Positions 52,072-63,520 of a stretch of DNA of 64,000 bases are shown piece by piece. A program made the position numbers and the translations under genes. The DNA is taken from positions 42,298-106,297 of the forward strand of contig JAURLI010000065.1 of assembly GCA_030831315.1 (NCBI GenBank), in the 5' to 3' direction. Below the pieces are notes generated by a model, which was not told where the DNA came from, did not search any database, and saw nothing but the letters and a program-made list of their open reading frames with translations. The stretch comes from Alphaproteobacteria bacterium (GTDB lineage: Bacteria > Pseudomonadota > Alphaproteobacteria > SMXQ01). Position 1 is the stretch's first letter; every line of letters begins with the position of its first letter.

Positions 52072-53025
52072 ATGGCGCTTCGCGTCGTCTTCATGGGCAC
52101 GCCCGATTTCGCGGCCAAGGCGCTCGCCGCCATCATCGCGAGCCCGCACGAGGCCGTGGCCGTCTATACCCAGCCGCCGCGCCCCGCCGGCCGCGGCCAG
52201 CAGGAACGCCGCTCGGCCGTCCATGAACTGGCCGCCCGCCACGCCATCCCCGTCCATTGCCCGGCCAGCCTGAAAGGCGAGGACGCCCAGGCCGATTTCG
52301 CCGCCGTGGTGAAGGAGGCCCGCGCCGATATCGCCGTGGTCGCGGCCTACGGGCTGATCCTGCCCAAGGCGGTGCTGGAGACCCCGCGCCTTGGCTGCGT
52401 CAACATTCATGCCTCGCTGCTGCCGCGCTGGCGGGGTGCCGCGCCCATCCAGCGCGCCATCCTCGAAGGCGACCGCGAGACGGGCATCACCATCATGCAG
52501 ATGGACGAAGGGCTCGATACCGGCCCGGCGCTCTGCCGCGAATCCATTGCCCTCGGCCCCGCCGTCACCTGCGAGGAAGTCCACGACCGCCTGGCCGTCC
52601 TTGGCGGGCGGATGATCGTCTATGCGCTGAACGGGCTGGAGGCGGGCATCCTTTCCCCCGCGCCGCAGCCGGCCGACGGCGTGACCTATGCCGCGAAGCT
52701 GACCCGCGAGGAAGGCCGCCTCGACTGGTCCCAACCGGCGCGGGCGCTGGAGCGCCGGGTGCGCGCCTTCACGCCCTGGCCGGGTGCGTGGTTCGAACAT
52801 GCCGGCACGCGCATCAAGGTGCTGGAGGCACAGGTCATGGGCAATATCGTCGGCGCCGCACCGGGCGACGTGGTGGACGACCGCCTGACGGTGGCCTGCG
52901 CGGACTCCACCTTGCGCCTCCTGCGCGTGCAGCGCGAAGGCAAGCAGGCGCAACCGGCGGCGGAATTCCTGCGCGGCTTCGCGCTGCCTAAGGGCACGCG
53001 GCTCGGCTCCGGGGAGGCCCCGTGA
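52072..53025 (+). CDS. fmt: Methionyl-tRNA formyltransferase
   Basis: [60 protein letters not shown]. Confidence 0.96.
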   Translation: MALRVVFMGTPDFAAKALAAIIASPHEAVAVYTQPPRPAGRGQQERRSAVHELAARHAIPVHCPASLKGEDAQADFAAVVKEARADIAVVAAYGLILPKAVLETPRLGCVNIHASLLPRWRGAAPIQRAILEGDRETGITIMQMDEGLDTGPALCRESIALGPAVTCEEVHDRLAVLGGRMIVYALNGLEAGILSPAPQPADGVTYAAKLTREEGRLDWSQPARALERRVRAFTPWPGAWFEHAGTRIKVLEAQVMGNIVGAAPGDVVDDRLTVACADSTLRLLRVQREGKQAQPAAEFLRGFALPKGTRLGSGEAP

Positions 53026-53765
53026 CCCGCTATCGCCTTGTCGTCGAATACGACGGCGGTCCCTTCGTCGGCTGGCAGCGCCAGGACAACGGGCCCTCGG
53101 TGCAGGGCGCGCTGGAAGACGCGGTGTTTTCCTTCTGCGCCGAACGCGTCAACGTGTTCGGCGCCGGGCGCACCGATTCGGGCGTTCATGCGCTGGGCCA
53201 GGTGGCGCATTTCGATATTGCCGGCGACAAGCCCGCCGATACCGTGCGCGATGCGGTCAACTACTACCTGCGCCAGCAGGGCGCGCCGGTGTCGGTGGTG
53301 ACGGCGGAGGTTGCGGCGGAGGATTTCCACGCGCGGTTCTCCGCGACCGACCGGCGCTACCTCTATCGCATCCTCAACCGGCGCTCGCCGCCCGCACTCG
53401 ATCGCGGCCGGGTCTGGCACGTGATCGCGCCGCTCGATGCCACGGCCATGCATGCCGCCGCCCAGGCGTTGATCGGCCGCCACGACTTCAGCTCTTTCCG
53501 CGCCGCCGCCTGCCAGGCCGACAGCCCGGTCAAGACGCTGGACGAGGCGCGGGTGGAACGGGTGGGCGACGAAGTGCGCCTGCATTTCCGGGCGCGCTCC
53601 TTCCTGCACAGCCAGGTGCGCATCATGGCCGGCACGCTGCGCACCGTGGGCGAGGGCAAGTGGGGCGTGGCCGAGGTTGCCGCCGCCCTTGCCGCCCGTG
53701 ACCGCGCCGCCGCCGGGCCGACGGCGCCGCCCGACGGGCTTTACCTGGTGGCGGTCGGCTACTAG
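53022..53765 (+). CDS. truA: tRNA pseudouridine(38-40) synthase
   Basis: [47 protein letters not shown]. Confidence 0.96.
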   Translation: MTRYRLVVEYDGGPFVGWQRQDNGPSVQGALEDAVFSFCAERVNVFGAGRTDSGVHALGQVAHFDIAGDKPADTVRDAVNYYLRQQGAPVSVVTAEVAAEDFHARFSATDRRYLYRILNRRSPPALDRGRVWHVIAPLDATAMHAAAQALIGRHDFSSFRAAACQADSPVKTLDEARVERVGDEVRLHFRARSFLHSQVRIMAGTLRTVGEGKWGVAEVAAALAARDRAAAGPTAPPDGLYLVAVGY

Positions 53766-53795
53766 CAATCCTCAAGAAATGCGTATTTATGTATG

Positions 53796-53820
53796 AACGC
53801 GCCAAAACGGCGCGTTTTTT
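53796..53820 (+). terminator. Rho-independent terminator after truA
   Basis: AACGCGCC-aaaac-GGCGCGTT followed by TTTT. Confidence 0.92.
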
Positions 53821-53845
53821 GTTGTAAAACGCCGGATAATTGGTT

Positions 53846-53877
53846 CCTATCTACAATGTATATACATTGTAGATAGG
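53846..53877. promoter_or_regulatory. Perfect 32-bp palindrome, candidate operator or RBS-sequestering hairpin
   Basis: CCTATCTACAATGTATATACATTGTAGATAGG equals its own reverse complement; ends 7 bp before ATG 53885. Confidence 0.75.
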
Positions 53878-53884
53878 CGATCCC

Positions 53885-54328
53885 ATGGACATCAGCCACG
53901 CCGACGGCCGCATCACCGTCAGTTTCACCCTGACCGTTGCCGAATTTGCCCGCGCCCTTGCCGATGGCGAGCTGCGGGTGGCGCTGGGGGCGGGCACCGG
54001 GGCGGGCGGCGCGCCCGGCATCGGTGCCGCGGCGGTCGCGGCCGTCTGCGGCGCCTACGGTCCCGAAAGCCTCGGCGCCAACCTGCTGTGGGAAATCGCC
54101 CAGGCGGGCGATGACGGTATCGGCGCGGGCACGCTGAAGGATATCCTCGGCCTTTCGACCTCGAAACAGCTGGCGGGCGCCTTCTCGGGCCTCGCCAAGG
54201 TGCTGGCGCGGGAATTGCCGGGGGCGGCGGCGGGGTTCATCGGGCGCGACTGGCAGAGCCGCGAGGGCGAATACCGCTACCGCATGGCGGCAGGGGTGCG
54301 CGAGATGGTGATCGCGGCGCTGTCGTGA
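53885..54328 (+). CDS. Uncharacterised 147-aa protein, possible winged-HTH-like C-terminal half
   Basis: Own terminator-palindrome-ATG context; TLKDILGLSTSKQLAGAFSGLAKVLARE is HTH-like; no family recognised. Confidence 0.65.
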   Translation: MDISHADGRITVSFTLTVAEFARALADGELRVALGAGTGAGGAPGIGAAAVAAVCGAYGPESLGANLLWEIAQAGDDGIGAGTLKDILGLSTSKQLAGAFSGLAKVLARELPGAAAGFIGRDWQSREGEYRYRMAAGVREMVIAALS

Positions 54329-54329
54329 A

Positions 54330-54893
54330 CTACAGCAGAAGCGAGCGCGCCCACAGCGACACGATCACGCCGAGCGTCAGGTTGACCATGGTGACCATCA
54401 TCGCCTCGCCCCAGTTGGCGCCGAGCGCCATGCGCGTGACGTTCCACACATAGGCCAGCACGCCGACGAAGATGGCGACGGGGATGAGCGCGAGCACGCT
54501 GCCCGGCGCCTGCGCCGCGATCACGGTTGCAGGCAGCATGATGATGGCGATCAGCACCTTCGCCCAGTTGAGCGCGACGATGAGGCGCGTATAGCGCTCG
54601 CTCTTGTTCAGCCATTGGCAGACATAGATGGCGGCAAGCGGGAAGGCGAACCAGTCGATGACATAGGCGATGGCCTCGACCACCACGATGCCCTGCCAGT
54701 TGATCTCGCCCTCGAGGTTGGCCATGCCCACGGCGACCAGCGCCGCGTAGGCGGGCAGGGCGAGCATCATGGCGAAGAACGAGCGCCAGAATCCCGCGAT
54801 GGACGTATCGAAGAAGGAAAATCCGCTGGCGTCGCCGTGGCCGAGCCGCCACGCGCCGTAGATGCCGCGCGCGGCTTCCTCGATGCGGCTCAT
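54330..54893 (-). CDS. Integral membrane protein, unknown function
   Basis: 187 aa, multiple hydrophobic segments; overlaps dapE start/stop fashion. Confidence 0.75.
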   Translation of the reverse strand: MSRIEEAARGIYGAWRLGHGDASGFSFFDTSIAGFWRSFFAMMLALPAYAALVAVGMANLEGEINWQGIVVVEAIAYVIDWFAFPLAAIYVCQWLNKSERYTRLIVALNWAKVLIAIIMLPATVIAAQAPGSVLALIPVAIFVGVLAYVWNVTRMALGANWGEAMMVTMVNLTLGVIVSLWARSLLL

Positions 54894-56050
54894 GTGCGGG
54901 GGAAATAGGCGTCAAGGACGCTGGTGTAGATATCGGCGAGCGCCTCGATGTCCTTCACCGCCTGGCGTTCGTCGGCCTTGTGCATGGTCTCGCCCACCAG
55001 GCCGAATTCCGCGCAGGTGCAGGCGGTGTGAATGTAGCGCGCGTCGGACGTGCCGCCGGTCGTGGACATGTCGGGCGTGACGCCGGTCACGGACTTGGCC
55101 GCGTCCGAGACGATATGCGCGAGCTTGCCCGGTTCGCACAGGAAGGATTCGCCGTTGTCTTGCTGGCGAAATTCGTATTCGCCGCCGATCTTGTCGAACT
55201 CGCTTCGCAGCCACTTGCCGAGGCTCGCCTGACTGTGCAGGTCGTTGAAGCGGATGTTGAAGCAGGCCTTGGCCATCGCCGGGATGACGTTGGTCGCCGG
55301 GTTGCCGACGTCGATGGTGGAAATCGCCACCGAAGACGCCTGGAAATGATCGGTGCCCTGGTCGAGCGCTTTTCCGCGCACGACCGCCAGCATGTCGAGC
55401 AGCCGGTCGATGGGATTGTCGGCAAGGTGCGGATAGGCGGTGTGGCCCTGGGTGCCGTGCACCGTCAGGTAGCCCACCAGGCTGCCGCGCCGGCCGATCT
55501 TCATCATCTCGCCGAGCTTCTTCGGGTTGGTCGGCTCGCCCACCAGGCAGTCGGACAGCTTTTCGTTGTTGTCCTTGAGCCAGCCCAGCATCTTGCGGGT
55601 GCCGTTGATGCCGACGCCCTCTTCATCGCCGGTGATCAGCAGCGAGATCGAGCCGCCGAAGTCCTTGCCGCGGGCATCGAGAAAACGCGCCGCCGCCGCG
55701 ACGAAGGCGGCGATGGCGGATTTCATGTCGCTGGCACCCCGCCCGTAGAGCACGCCGTCGATCACCTCGGCCCCGAACGGGTCCACCGTCCAGTTCTTGG
55801 GATCGCCGACGGGAACGACGTCGGTGTGGCCCGCGTAGCAGAAGTTGGGTTCCTTCGTGCCGAGGCGGGCGTAGAGATTGTCCACCGTCGCCGTGCCTTC
55901 CTGGGAAAACGGCAGGCGCGTGCACCTGAAGCCGAGGCTTTCGAGCGCCTCTTGCAGCACGTCGAGCGCGCCCTCGTCCTTCGGCGTCACCGACGGGCGA
56001 CGGATCAGGCGCTGGGCGAGGTCGAGCGGCTGGGCAAGGGGCGAGGCCAT
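54890..56050 (-). CDS. dapE: Succinyl-diaminopimelate desuccinylase
   Basis: [49 protein letters not shown]. Confidence 0.94.
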   Translation of the reverse strand: MASPLAQPLDLAQRLIRRPSVTPKDEGALDVLQEALESLGFRCTRLPFSQEGTATVDNLYARLGTKEPNFCYAGHTDVVPVGDPKNWTVDPFGAEVIDGVLYGRGASDMKSAIAAFVAAAARFLDARGKDFGGSISLLITGDEEGVGINGTRKMLGWLKDNNEKLSDCLVGEPTNPKKLGEMMKIGRRGSLVGYLTVHGTQGHTAYPHLADNPIDRLLDMLAVVRGKALDQGTDHFQASSVAISTIDVGNPATNVIPAMAKACFNIRFNDLHSQASLGKWLRSEFDKIGGEYEFRQQDNGESFLCEPGKLAHIVSDAAKSVTGVTPDMSTTGGTSDARYIHTACTCAEFGLVGETMHKADERQAVKDIEALADIYTSVLDAYFPRT

Positions 56051-56054
56051 GGCG

Positions 56055-56912
56055 TCAGTCCCGGAGCAGGTCGTTGATCGAGGTCTTGGAGCGCGTGCGC
56101 TCGTCGACGCGCTTGACGATGACCGCGCAATAGAGCGACGGGCCCGGCTGGCCACCCGGCAGGGGCTTGCCCGGAAGCGTTCCCGGCACCACCACCGAAT
56201 AGGCGGGCACGCGGCCGACCAGCACTTCGCCGGTGTCGCGGTTGATGATCTTGGTGGACGCGCCGAGGAACACGCCCATCGACAGCACCGAGCCTTCTTC
56301 GACGACGACGCCTTCGGCCACTTCCGAACGGGCGCCGATGAAGCAGTTGTCCTCGATGATGACGGGGCCCGCCTGCAGCGGCTCCAGCACGCCGCCGATG
56401 CCGACGCCGCCCGAAATATGGCAGTTGGCGCCGATCTGGGCGCAGGAGCCGACGGTGGCCCAGGTATCGACCATCGTGCCCTTGCCGACATGGGCACCGA
56501 GGTTGACGAAGGACGGCATCAGCACGGCGCCGGGCGCGATATAGGCGGAGCGTCGCACGACGCAGTTGGGCACCGCGCGGAAGCCCGCGGCGCGAAACTG
56601 GGTATCGCCCCAGCCCGCGAACTTGGACGGGATCTTGTCGAACCACGGCGCATCGCCCTTGGCGGGATCCTTGGGGCCGCCCGGGATCGGCGTCATGTCG
56701 TAGAGGCGGAAGGACAGCAGCACCGCCTTCTTCGCCCACTGGTGGACGGTCCAGTTGCCGTCGATCTTCTCGGCCACACGGAGCTTGCCCGAATCGAGCA
56801 GATCAAGCGTCGCCTCGACGGCGTCGCGAACTTCGCCCTTGGTGGCGGGGCCTACGTTTTCCCGGTTGTCCCAGGCGGTATCGATGGTCTTTTCGAGGTC
56901 TTGGCTGGCCAT
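56055..56912 (-). CDS. dapD: 2,3,4,5-tetrahydropyridine-2,6-dicarboxylate N-succinyltransferase
   Basis: Left-handed beta-helix hexapeptides; [49 protein letters not shown]. Confidence 0.95.
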   Translation of the reverse strand: MASQDLEKTIDTAWDNRENVGPATKGEVRDAVEATLDLLDSGKLRVAEKIDGNWTVHQWAKKAVLLSFRLYDMTPIPGGPKDPAKGDAPWFDKIPSKFAGWGDTQFRAAGFRAVPNCVVRRSAYIAPGAVLMPSFVNLGAHVGKGTMVDTWATVGSCAQIGANCHISGGVGIGGVLEPLQAGPVIIEDNCFIGARSEVAEGVVVEEGSVLSMGVFLGASTKIINRDTGEVLVGRVPAYSVVVPGTLPGKPLPGGQPGPSLYCAVIVKRVDERTRSKTSINDLLRD

Positions 56913-57027
56913 TTTTCCCTGAATGTCTTGCTGGTGGATACGGATGGGTCGGGCGCCAAGATGGGCGAGAGCGCGGAGTGTGTCAACCTCGGCCGGGCTC
57001 CGGGAAAGACACCTGAAACGGCGGGTT

Positions 57028-57726
57028 TCAGGCGGTTTTCCCGGCCTTCTTCAGAGCCGCGAGGAAGGCCGCCAGATCGTCCGCTACGTGATGGACATGG
57101 GGGGCCGCGGCGTCGTTGGTGACGCCGTCTTCGCCTGGTGTCACCAGCACCGTCGCCATGCCGCGCGCATGCGCCGGGGCGAGGTTGGCGGCGGTGTCCT
57201 CGAACAGGACGGCGCGGCCGGGGGCGATGGCGTGGGCGGCGATGAAACGGTCATAGGTTTCGGGCTCTGGCTTGGGCACGTAGGCGGCATCGTGGATGTC
57301 GAAGATGCCGTCGAAGTGCCGCGCGATGCCGAGCCGCTCGATGACCGCCTCGGCATGGTTGCGGCTGGCGTTGGTGAAGATGACCTTGCGCCCTTCAAGC
57401 GCGGCGATGGCGGCATCGAGGTCGGGTGCCGGGTCCATGACGGCCAGGTCGATATCGTGGACGAAGTCGAGGTAGTCGTGCGGGTCCACACCGTGGTTGA
57501 CCATCAGGCCGCGCAGCGTCGTGCCGTAGGTACGGAAGTAGTCCTTTTGCAGCTTGCGTGCCGCCCCGGCATCGAGGCCGAACATGCGGGCGATGTATTC
57601 GCCCATGCGCCGGTCGACCTGGTGGAACAATTGGCAGCCTGCCGGATAAAGCGTGTTGTCGAGGTCGAAGACCCAGGTATCGACATGGGCAAGGGCGAGG
57701 GCTGGCGGGAGGCTTCGCGTGGTCAT
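57028..57726 (-). CDS. Pyrimidine 5'-nucleotidase, HAD superfamily
   Basis: [56 protein letters not shown]; start uncertain. Confidence 0.88.
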   Translation of the reverse strand: MTTRSLPPALALAHVDTWVFDLDNTLYPAGCQLFHQVDRRMGEYIARMFGLDAGAARKLQKDYFRTYGTTLRGLMVNHGVDPHDYLDFVHDIDLAVMDPAPDLDAAIAALEGRKVIFTNASRNHAEAVIERLGIARHFDGIFDIHDAAYVPKPEPETYDRFIAAHAIAPGRAVLFEDTAANLAPAHARGMATVLVTPGEDGVTNDAAAPHVHHVADDLAAFLAALKKAGKTA

Positions 57727-57822
57727 GTGCATAAGGTGGCGTGCATGTGCCGCCATGACAAGGGGAAGGGGCGCAAAAATAAGCTGCAAAATGGCTCATT
57801 TCCAAGCTTTTGCGCGCCTTGC

Positions 57823-57837
57823 CTAACCGTTCCTTAA
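57823..57837. promoter_or_regulatory. CtrA-like site (CTAA-N7-TTAA) upstream of the c-di-GMP operon
   Basis: CTAACCGTTCCTTAA, one mismatch to TTAA-N7-TTAA. Confidence 0.3.
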
Positions 57838-57892
57838 GGAAACGCGGGTACCTTTTTCCATCGCTGCAGGTGGGCGGCGACTGGGGCACAGG

Positions 57893-59613
57893 ATGGCCAT
57901 GGCAGACGGAACGACGGTGGCGACGACGCGCGATCAGATGGCGGACCTTCGCCATGATCGCGACCGCTTTGTCGCGCTCGCTTTTTCCTCCGCCGACATG
58001 CTGGTCGAACTCGACCGCAATCGCCGTATCGTCTTTACCGGTGGTGCCACGGGCGCGCTGCTCGGTACCGATGCGAAAACCCTTATCGGCCGCGCCTTTG
58101 TCGAACTGGTGACGGCGGCAGATCGTGCCATGGTCGGCGAAGCGCTTGCCGTCGCCGCCTCAGGCACGCGCATCAATGGCCTCGTCTGCCATCTCGAAGG
58201 CGAATTCGCAAGACGCCGCCCCTGATGCTGCTCGGCTACCAGGTGCCCGATCTCGACGGCCATTATTTCCTCAGCCTGCGGCTCGGCGCCAAGGACCTCA
58301 GGGCCTTCGCGGCGCGGGAGGCGGGGCCACTTGGCGACAGCGGCCTGCCGCGGGCCGCCGCCTTCGCTCAAATGGCGGGCAACAAGCTCGCCGAACTTGC
58401 AGGCGATGACTGCAAGCTGACCATGATCCGCCTTGCCGATATGGACCAGTTGTGCGGTCGTCTCGATGTCGAGCATCAGAAAAGCCTTAACGCCGCTATC
58501 GGGGGCGCGATCAGGGCAACATCGGTCGGTGGCGAACTCGCCGGCGAATTGAGCGAAGACAGCTACGGCCTAGTCCACCACGATGACGCCGACATTCACG
58601 CCCTTGTGCGCCGCATCGAAGACATTTCCCGCCAGGTCGACCCCGAAAAACGCGGCGTCGGCGTGATGCAGGCGAGCATCGATCTCGATGCCGAGGGTGA
58701 TCCGCGAGAAACCGCGAAGGCGCTTACCTATCTCTTCACCAAATTCGCCGAAAGCGATCCTGACGAGTTTTCCATCTCCAGCCTGAAGGAAGGCTTCGGC
58801 AAGATGATGAACGCGACGGAATCGCGCATGAGCGAATTTCGCGGGCTGCTGCGCGACGGGTCCTTCGCCGTCGCCTTCCAGCCGGTCGTCGATCTGGCAA
58901 CCCAGCGTCCCCATCACTTCGAGGCGCTGGCCCGCTTCCCCCATCTCGGCAAGGGCATCAGCCCCTACGATACGATCACCTTTGCCGAACAGACGGGCCT
59001 CATCCGCGATTTCGACCTCGCCATGTGCGAACGCGTGCTCGACTGGCTGGACATGTCTGGCCGCCAGGGTCAGCGGTACAAGGTGGCAGTCAACCTGTCG
59101 GGCAGTTCGATTGCATCGAAGCCCTTCGTCGCCGAACTGCACCGGATGCTCAGGCAGTATCGCGGGCAGGCCGACAGCGTGATTTTCGAGATTACCGAAT
59201 CCTCCAAGATCAAGGACCTGTTGGCGGTCAACGCCACCGTGCAGACGCTGCGGCGCGCCGGACACAAGGTCTGGCTCGATGACTTGGGCGCCGGCGCCGC
59301 CGCCTTCCAGTACCTGCGCGATCTTGAGATCGATGTGGTGAAGATTGACGGCGCTTACGTCAAAGGCGCGCTTGAGACCGACAAGGGCAAGGCCTTCCTG
59401 CGCGCCATGGCCGGGCTTTGCGCCGATCTCGGCATCACCACCGTGGCCGAAATGGTCGAAGACCGGGCGGCGCTCGACTTCCTGCGCGATTGCGGCGTGG
59501 GCTATGGGCAGGGCTACCTGTTCGGCCGGCCTTCGCTCGACATCAGTTCCTTCGAGGCGCCACGGCCGAGCGATTTCGGTACCGGCATCAAGAAGGCTGT
59601 GCAGGGGCGTTGA
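57893..59613 (+). pseudogene. PAS - degenerate GGDEF - EAL c-di-GMP phosphodiesterase split by an apparent frameshift near 58207
   Basis: ORFs 57893..58225 and 58225..59613; restoring one nucleotide gives LEGEFGKTPPLMLLGYQVPDLDGHYFLSLRLG; EAL motifs FEALARF, FEITES, DDLGAG, VKIDGAYVKG present. Confidence 0.7.
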
Positions 59614-61295
59614 TGGTGGGGCTGTTTGCGCGCCTGTTCGCCTTCCGACGCGCCCCCTTGCCGAGGGTGGACGCGATGGCCACGCCTGCCCTCGTGATCG
59701 ACAAAACCGGAGACATTCTCTGTGGGAACGACAGCGTGAAGCGTGTCGCCGCGGCTCTCGGCGACGGCCGCCTGGCCGCGGCATGCCGACGGCTTGTCGC
59801 TGCCGCCCGTCGCCAGCGCGGGATCGCCGAGGAGGTCTCCTTCGCCGACGGCAGCGCCGCGGTGAATTGCGAACTGGTCGGGGTACCGCTTGGGCACGGG
59901 CGGCTTCTGGTTGCGGCGCGCTATGGTGCGTTCGACCGCAACCTGCGCGAGGCGCTCGTCGATTCGCGCAGGCGATTCAAGGATCTTGTCGAGGTTTCGA
60001 GCGACTTCGCCTGGGAAACCGGCCCCGAAGGCACGTTCGTTTATGTTTCGCCGCAAGGCGCGCTCGGCTGGTCGGCCGATCAGCTTGTCGGCCAGCCTCC
60101 GGAAATTTACCTGTCGAGCGATCAGCGCGGCAGCGGGCCGAACCTTTTCCAGGCGCGGCGCGCGTTGCAGCAGGCGGAAATCTGGTTCCGTCGGGCGGAC
60201 GGGGGCATGGCGCTTCTCAGCGCATCGGTCAGGCCTTTGTTCGACGACAGCGGGCGATGGATCGGCGCGCGCGGCGTCTGCCGCGATGTCAGCGAGGCGC
60301 GGGCCCGCGATGCGGAACTCGTTCGCGCTCATACCCGCGAACGCCTGTTCGGCTACATTGCCCGCGCCATGCGCGAAGAAATAGAACCATCGAAAATGCT
60401 TGCGGCGGCGGCCGAAGCGGTTGCGCGCGCCTTGTCCGCGCGCGGCGTGGAAATCCATCGTATCGGCCTGGATGGGCCGTCGCGCGCTGCGCTGGCGGGG
60501 GAAGCATCGTCCCTGCCTGGCTCCGGTGCGATTGCCGCCTGTCTTGGCCGGGAAAACGTGGTCGCGGTGAACGGCGAAGGCGTACAGCAGATCGCAGTGG
60601 CCACGCGGTACCGCGGCGCAGCCAATGGCGCGATGCTGGCATGGCGCGATGGGGCGCTCGGCCCCTTCGATGAAGACGAGCGCCGTCTTGCTGCCGATAC
60701 AGCGGCACACTTGGCGCTCGCGTTGCAGCAGGTTGCCGCCCACGAGCAATTGATGGAACTGTCTTCGACTGATTCGCTGACCGGGCTTCTCAACAGGCGC
60801 AGTTTCATGGCGGCACTTGAACGCCGCTTCGAGCGCGCCAGTGCCGGCCACGGCGGTGGTGCGCTGGTTTACTGCGATCTCGACAATTTCAAGCAGGTCA
60901 ACGATACCCATGGTCACGAGCGCGGCGACGAGGCCCTGCGCGCGCTTGCCCGCATTCTCAAGAGTTCTACCCGTGGCGAGGACCTTGTGGCGCGGCTCGG
61001 CGGTGACGAGTTCGCGCTCTGGCTCGAAGGCACCGACGAGGCGGCGTCCCGCGCCCGCGCGGCGCATCTGCTCGACCGGGCCCGGGAGCTCGTGTCCTAC
61101 TCAGGCGGTCCCGAGCATCCTCTCGGCATCTCGCTCGGTGTCGCTGTCGCCATCCCTGGTGCCGGCGAATCCCTCGACCAGATCATGGCGCGCGCCGATA
61201 TCGCCATGTATGCGTCCAAGAAGCAGGGCAAGGGACGCTGCACCGTTGCCGATGCTCCGGCCGCATCCCGCCAGCGCGCCGGAGGTGCGTCATGA
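59613..61295 (+). CDS. PAS/GGDEF diguanylate cyclase
   Basis: PAS (SSDFAWETGPEGTFVYVSPQGALGWSADQLVG); GGDEF active site RLGGDEFAL; RGED I-site five residues upstream. Confidence 0.92.
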   Translation: MVGLFARLFAFRRAPLPRVDAMATPALVIDKTGDILCGNDSVKRVAAALGDGRLAAACRRLVAAARRQRGIAEEVSFADGSAAVNCELVGVPLGHGRLLVAARYGAFDRNLREALVDSRRRFKDLVEVSSDFAWETGPEGTFVYVSPQGALGWSADQLVGQPPEIYLSSDQRGSGPNLFQARRALQQAEIWFRRADGGMALLSASVRPLFDDSGRWIGARGVCRDVSEARARDAELVRAHTRERLFGYIARAMREEIEPSKMLAAAAEAVARALSARGVEIHRIGLDGPSRAALAGEASSLPGSGAIAACLGRENVVAVNGEGVQQIAVATRYRGAANGAMLAWRDGALGPFDEDERRLAADTAAHLALALQQVAAHEQLMELSSTDSLTGLLNRRSFMAALERRFERASAGHGGGALVYCDLDNFKQVNDTHGHERGDEALRALARILKSSTRGEDLVARLGGDEFALWLEGTDEAASRARAAHLLDRARELVSYSGGPEHPLGISLGVAVAIPGAGESLDQIMARADIAMYASKKQGKGRCTVADAPAASRQRAGGAS

Positions 61296-62587
61296 GCGGG
61301 CTTCTGGGGCGCCTTTTCGGGCGCGCGAACGAGGCCGACGGCGATCTGGATTATGCCCGGGCCCGGGAACTCGCCAGCCATCCCGACACGGGCGTGCGCC
61401 GCCGCCTTGCCGGCCGTGCCGATGTGCAGCCGGAAATTCTCTATTATCTTTCCGCTGATGGCGCGGCCGAGGTGCGACGCGCCATCGCGTCCAACGACGC
61501 GACGCCGCCCCATGCCTACAAGGTGCTGGCCGAAGACGCCGATGACGATGTGCATTGCGATCTCGCCTACAAGATTGCTCGCCTGACGCCGCAACTTTCT
61601 TCCGACGCCCGAGACCGGATTCGCGAACTGACCCTGGAAGCTCTCGATATCCTTGCACGCGACGAAATCGTGCGGGTGCGCCGGGTTCTGGCCGAGACAT
61701 TGAAGGACGTCGCCCAGGCGCCACATGACGTCGTCTTGCGCCTTGCCCGCGACACGGAACTGGAAGTCGCGGCGCCGGTCCTCGAATTCTCGCCGCTTCT
61801 GAGCGACGACGATCTTCTGGAAATCATCGCGAGCCCATCGGTCGCAGGCGCGCTCGCGGCGATTTCGCGCCGCGTGCTGGTATCGGAAGCCGTTTCCGAT
61901 GCCATCGTCCATTCGGAGGACTGGGACGCGGTCGCTTCCCTGCTCGGCAATCCTTCCGCGCAGATCAGGGAAGAAACCCTCGATCAGCTCGTCGAGGGAT
62001 CGCGCACGGTGACGGACCTGCAGATGCCGATCGTGCGCCGGCCCCGTCTACCGCTGCGCGCAGCACGCAAGCTTGCCACTTTCGTCGCCGATACGGTGTT
62101 GACCGTATTGATGCGCCGCGCCGACCTCGACGAGGAAACGGCCGAGCTGGTGAGCCAGACGGTGCGCAAGCGCATGAGCGAGCGCACGGCGGCAGAACAG
62201 GAAACGGGCGGGGCAGCATCGTCCCCGTCTGTGCGTGAGCCTGCGCGCATCGCCGAGGAAGTGCGCCGGCTGGAGAAGGAAGGCAAGCTTGATGACGGGC
62301 GCATTGCCTCGGAGTTGACCGGCGGCAACCGCGTCTTCGTGACCGAGGCCATTGCCGTAAAATCGGGTCTGCCTGCGGCCGTTGTCGAGCGCATCGCCGC
62401 CGCCCGCAGCGCCAAGGCCATGACGGCGCTGGCGTGGAAGGCCGGTTTTTCGATGCGCTTTGCGGTCAAGCTTCAGTCGCGCTATGCCAACGTGCCGTCA
62501 GGCGAGTTGCTGCACCCACGCGACGGCTTCGACTATCCGATGTCGGAAGAAGACATGACCTGGCAGATCGGCTTTTACGCCAGCTGA
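61292..62587 (+). CDS. DUF2336 domain-containing protein
   Basis: Alpha-helical HEAT-like sequence (RELASHPDTGVRRRLAGRADVQPEILYYLSADGAAEVRRAIASNDATP); overlaps preceding DGC. Confidence 0.82.
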   Translation: MSGLLGRLFGRANEADGDLDYARARELASHPDTGVRRRLAGRADVQPEILYYLSADGAAEVRRAIASNDATPPHAYKVLAEDADDDVHCDLAYKIARLTPQLSSDARDRIRELTLEALDILARDEIVRVRRVLAETLKDVAQAPHDVVLRLARDTELEVAAPVLEFSPLLSDDDLLEIIASPSVAGALAAISRRVLVSEAVSDAIVHSEDWDAVASLLGNPSAQIREETLDQLVEGSRTVTDLQMPIVRRPRLPLRAARKLATFVADTVLTVLMRRADLDEETAELVSQTVRKRMSERTAAEQETGGAASSPSVREPARIAEEVRRLEKEGKLDDGRIASELTGGNRVFVTEAIAVKSGLPAAVVERIAAARSAKAMTALAWKAGFSMRFAVKLQSRYANVPSGELLHPRDGFDYPMSEEDMTWQIGFYAS

Positions 62588-63508
62588 TCAGCCGGCGCGG
62601 ATCAGCGTGCCGACGCCCGCGTCGGTGAAGATTTCCAGAAGCAGCGCGTGGGGCACCGTTCCGTCGATGATGACGGCGGCATCCACGTCGTTCTCCACCG
62701 CGTAGAGGCAGGTTTCGATCTTCGGAATCATGCCGCCGTGGATCGTGCCGTCGGAAATCAGGCGGCGCGCTTCGGAGGTGGTCAGTTCCTTGATGATGTT
62801 GCCCTGCTTGTCCATGACGCCCGGGACGTCGGTCAGCAGCAGCAACCGCGTGGCGCCGCTTGCGACCGCAATGGCGCCCGCGGCGGTGTCCGCATTGATG
62901 TTGTAGGTTTCGCCCTTCGACCCGACGCCGATCGGCGCGATCACGGGGATGATGTCCGATTCCTCGAAAGTCTCGAGCAGGTGCGGATTGACCCGCGTCG
63001 GCTCGCCGACGAACCCAAGATCCAGAATCTTTTCGATATTGCTGTCGGTCACGCGCTTGGTGCGGCGGATCTTTTCCGCGCGGATCAGTCCGCCGTCCTT
63101 GCCCGACAGGCCGATGGCATTGCCGCCCAGTTCGTTGATCATGGTGACGATCTGCTTGTTGATCGAGCCCGACAGCACCATTTCGACGATTTCCACCGTC
63201 TCGCGGTCGGTCACGCGCAGGCCGTCGACGAAGGAGCTTTTGATCTTGAGGCGTTCGAGCATCTGCCCGATCTGCGGTCCGCCGCCGTGGACGACGACAG
63301 GATTGATGCCGACCTGCTTGACCAGCACGACGTCGGAAGCGAAAGCCCGGGAGAGTTCATCCTCGCCCATGGCGTGGCCGCCGTACTTGATCACGAATGT
63401 CTCGTCCGAATAGCGCTTCATGTAGGGAAGGGCTTCGGACAGGGTGCGGGCCTTTTCCAGCCAGCTCGGGTGCGGGACGTGTTTCTTGTCGGTCATCTTG
63501 TCGCTCAT
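62588..63508 (-). CDS. argB: Acetylglutamate kinase
   Basis: [37 protein letters not shown]. Confidence 0.96.
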   Translation of the reverse strand: MSDKMTDKKHVPHPSWLEKARTLSEALPYMKRYSDETFVIKYGGHAMGEDELSRAFASDVVLVKQVGINPVVVHGGGPQIGQMLERLKIKSSFVDGLRVTDRETVEIVEMVLSGSINKQIVTMINELGGNAIGLSGKDGGLIRAEKIRRTKRVTDSNIEKILDLGFVGEPTRVNPHLLETFEESDIIPVIAPIGVGSKGETYNINADTAAGAIAVASGATRLLLLTDVPGVMDKQGNIIKELTTSEARRLISDGTIHGGMIPKIETCLYAVENDVDAAVIIDGTVPHALLLEIFTDAGVGTLIRAG

Positions 63509-63520
63509 GTTGCGCGGACT

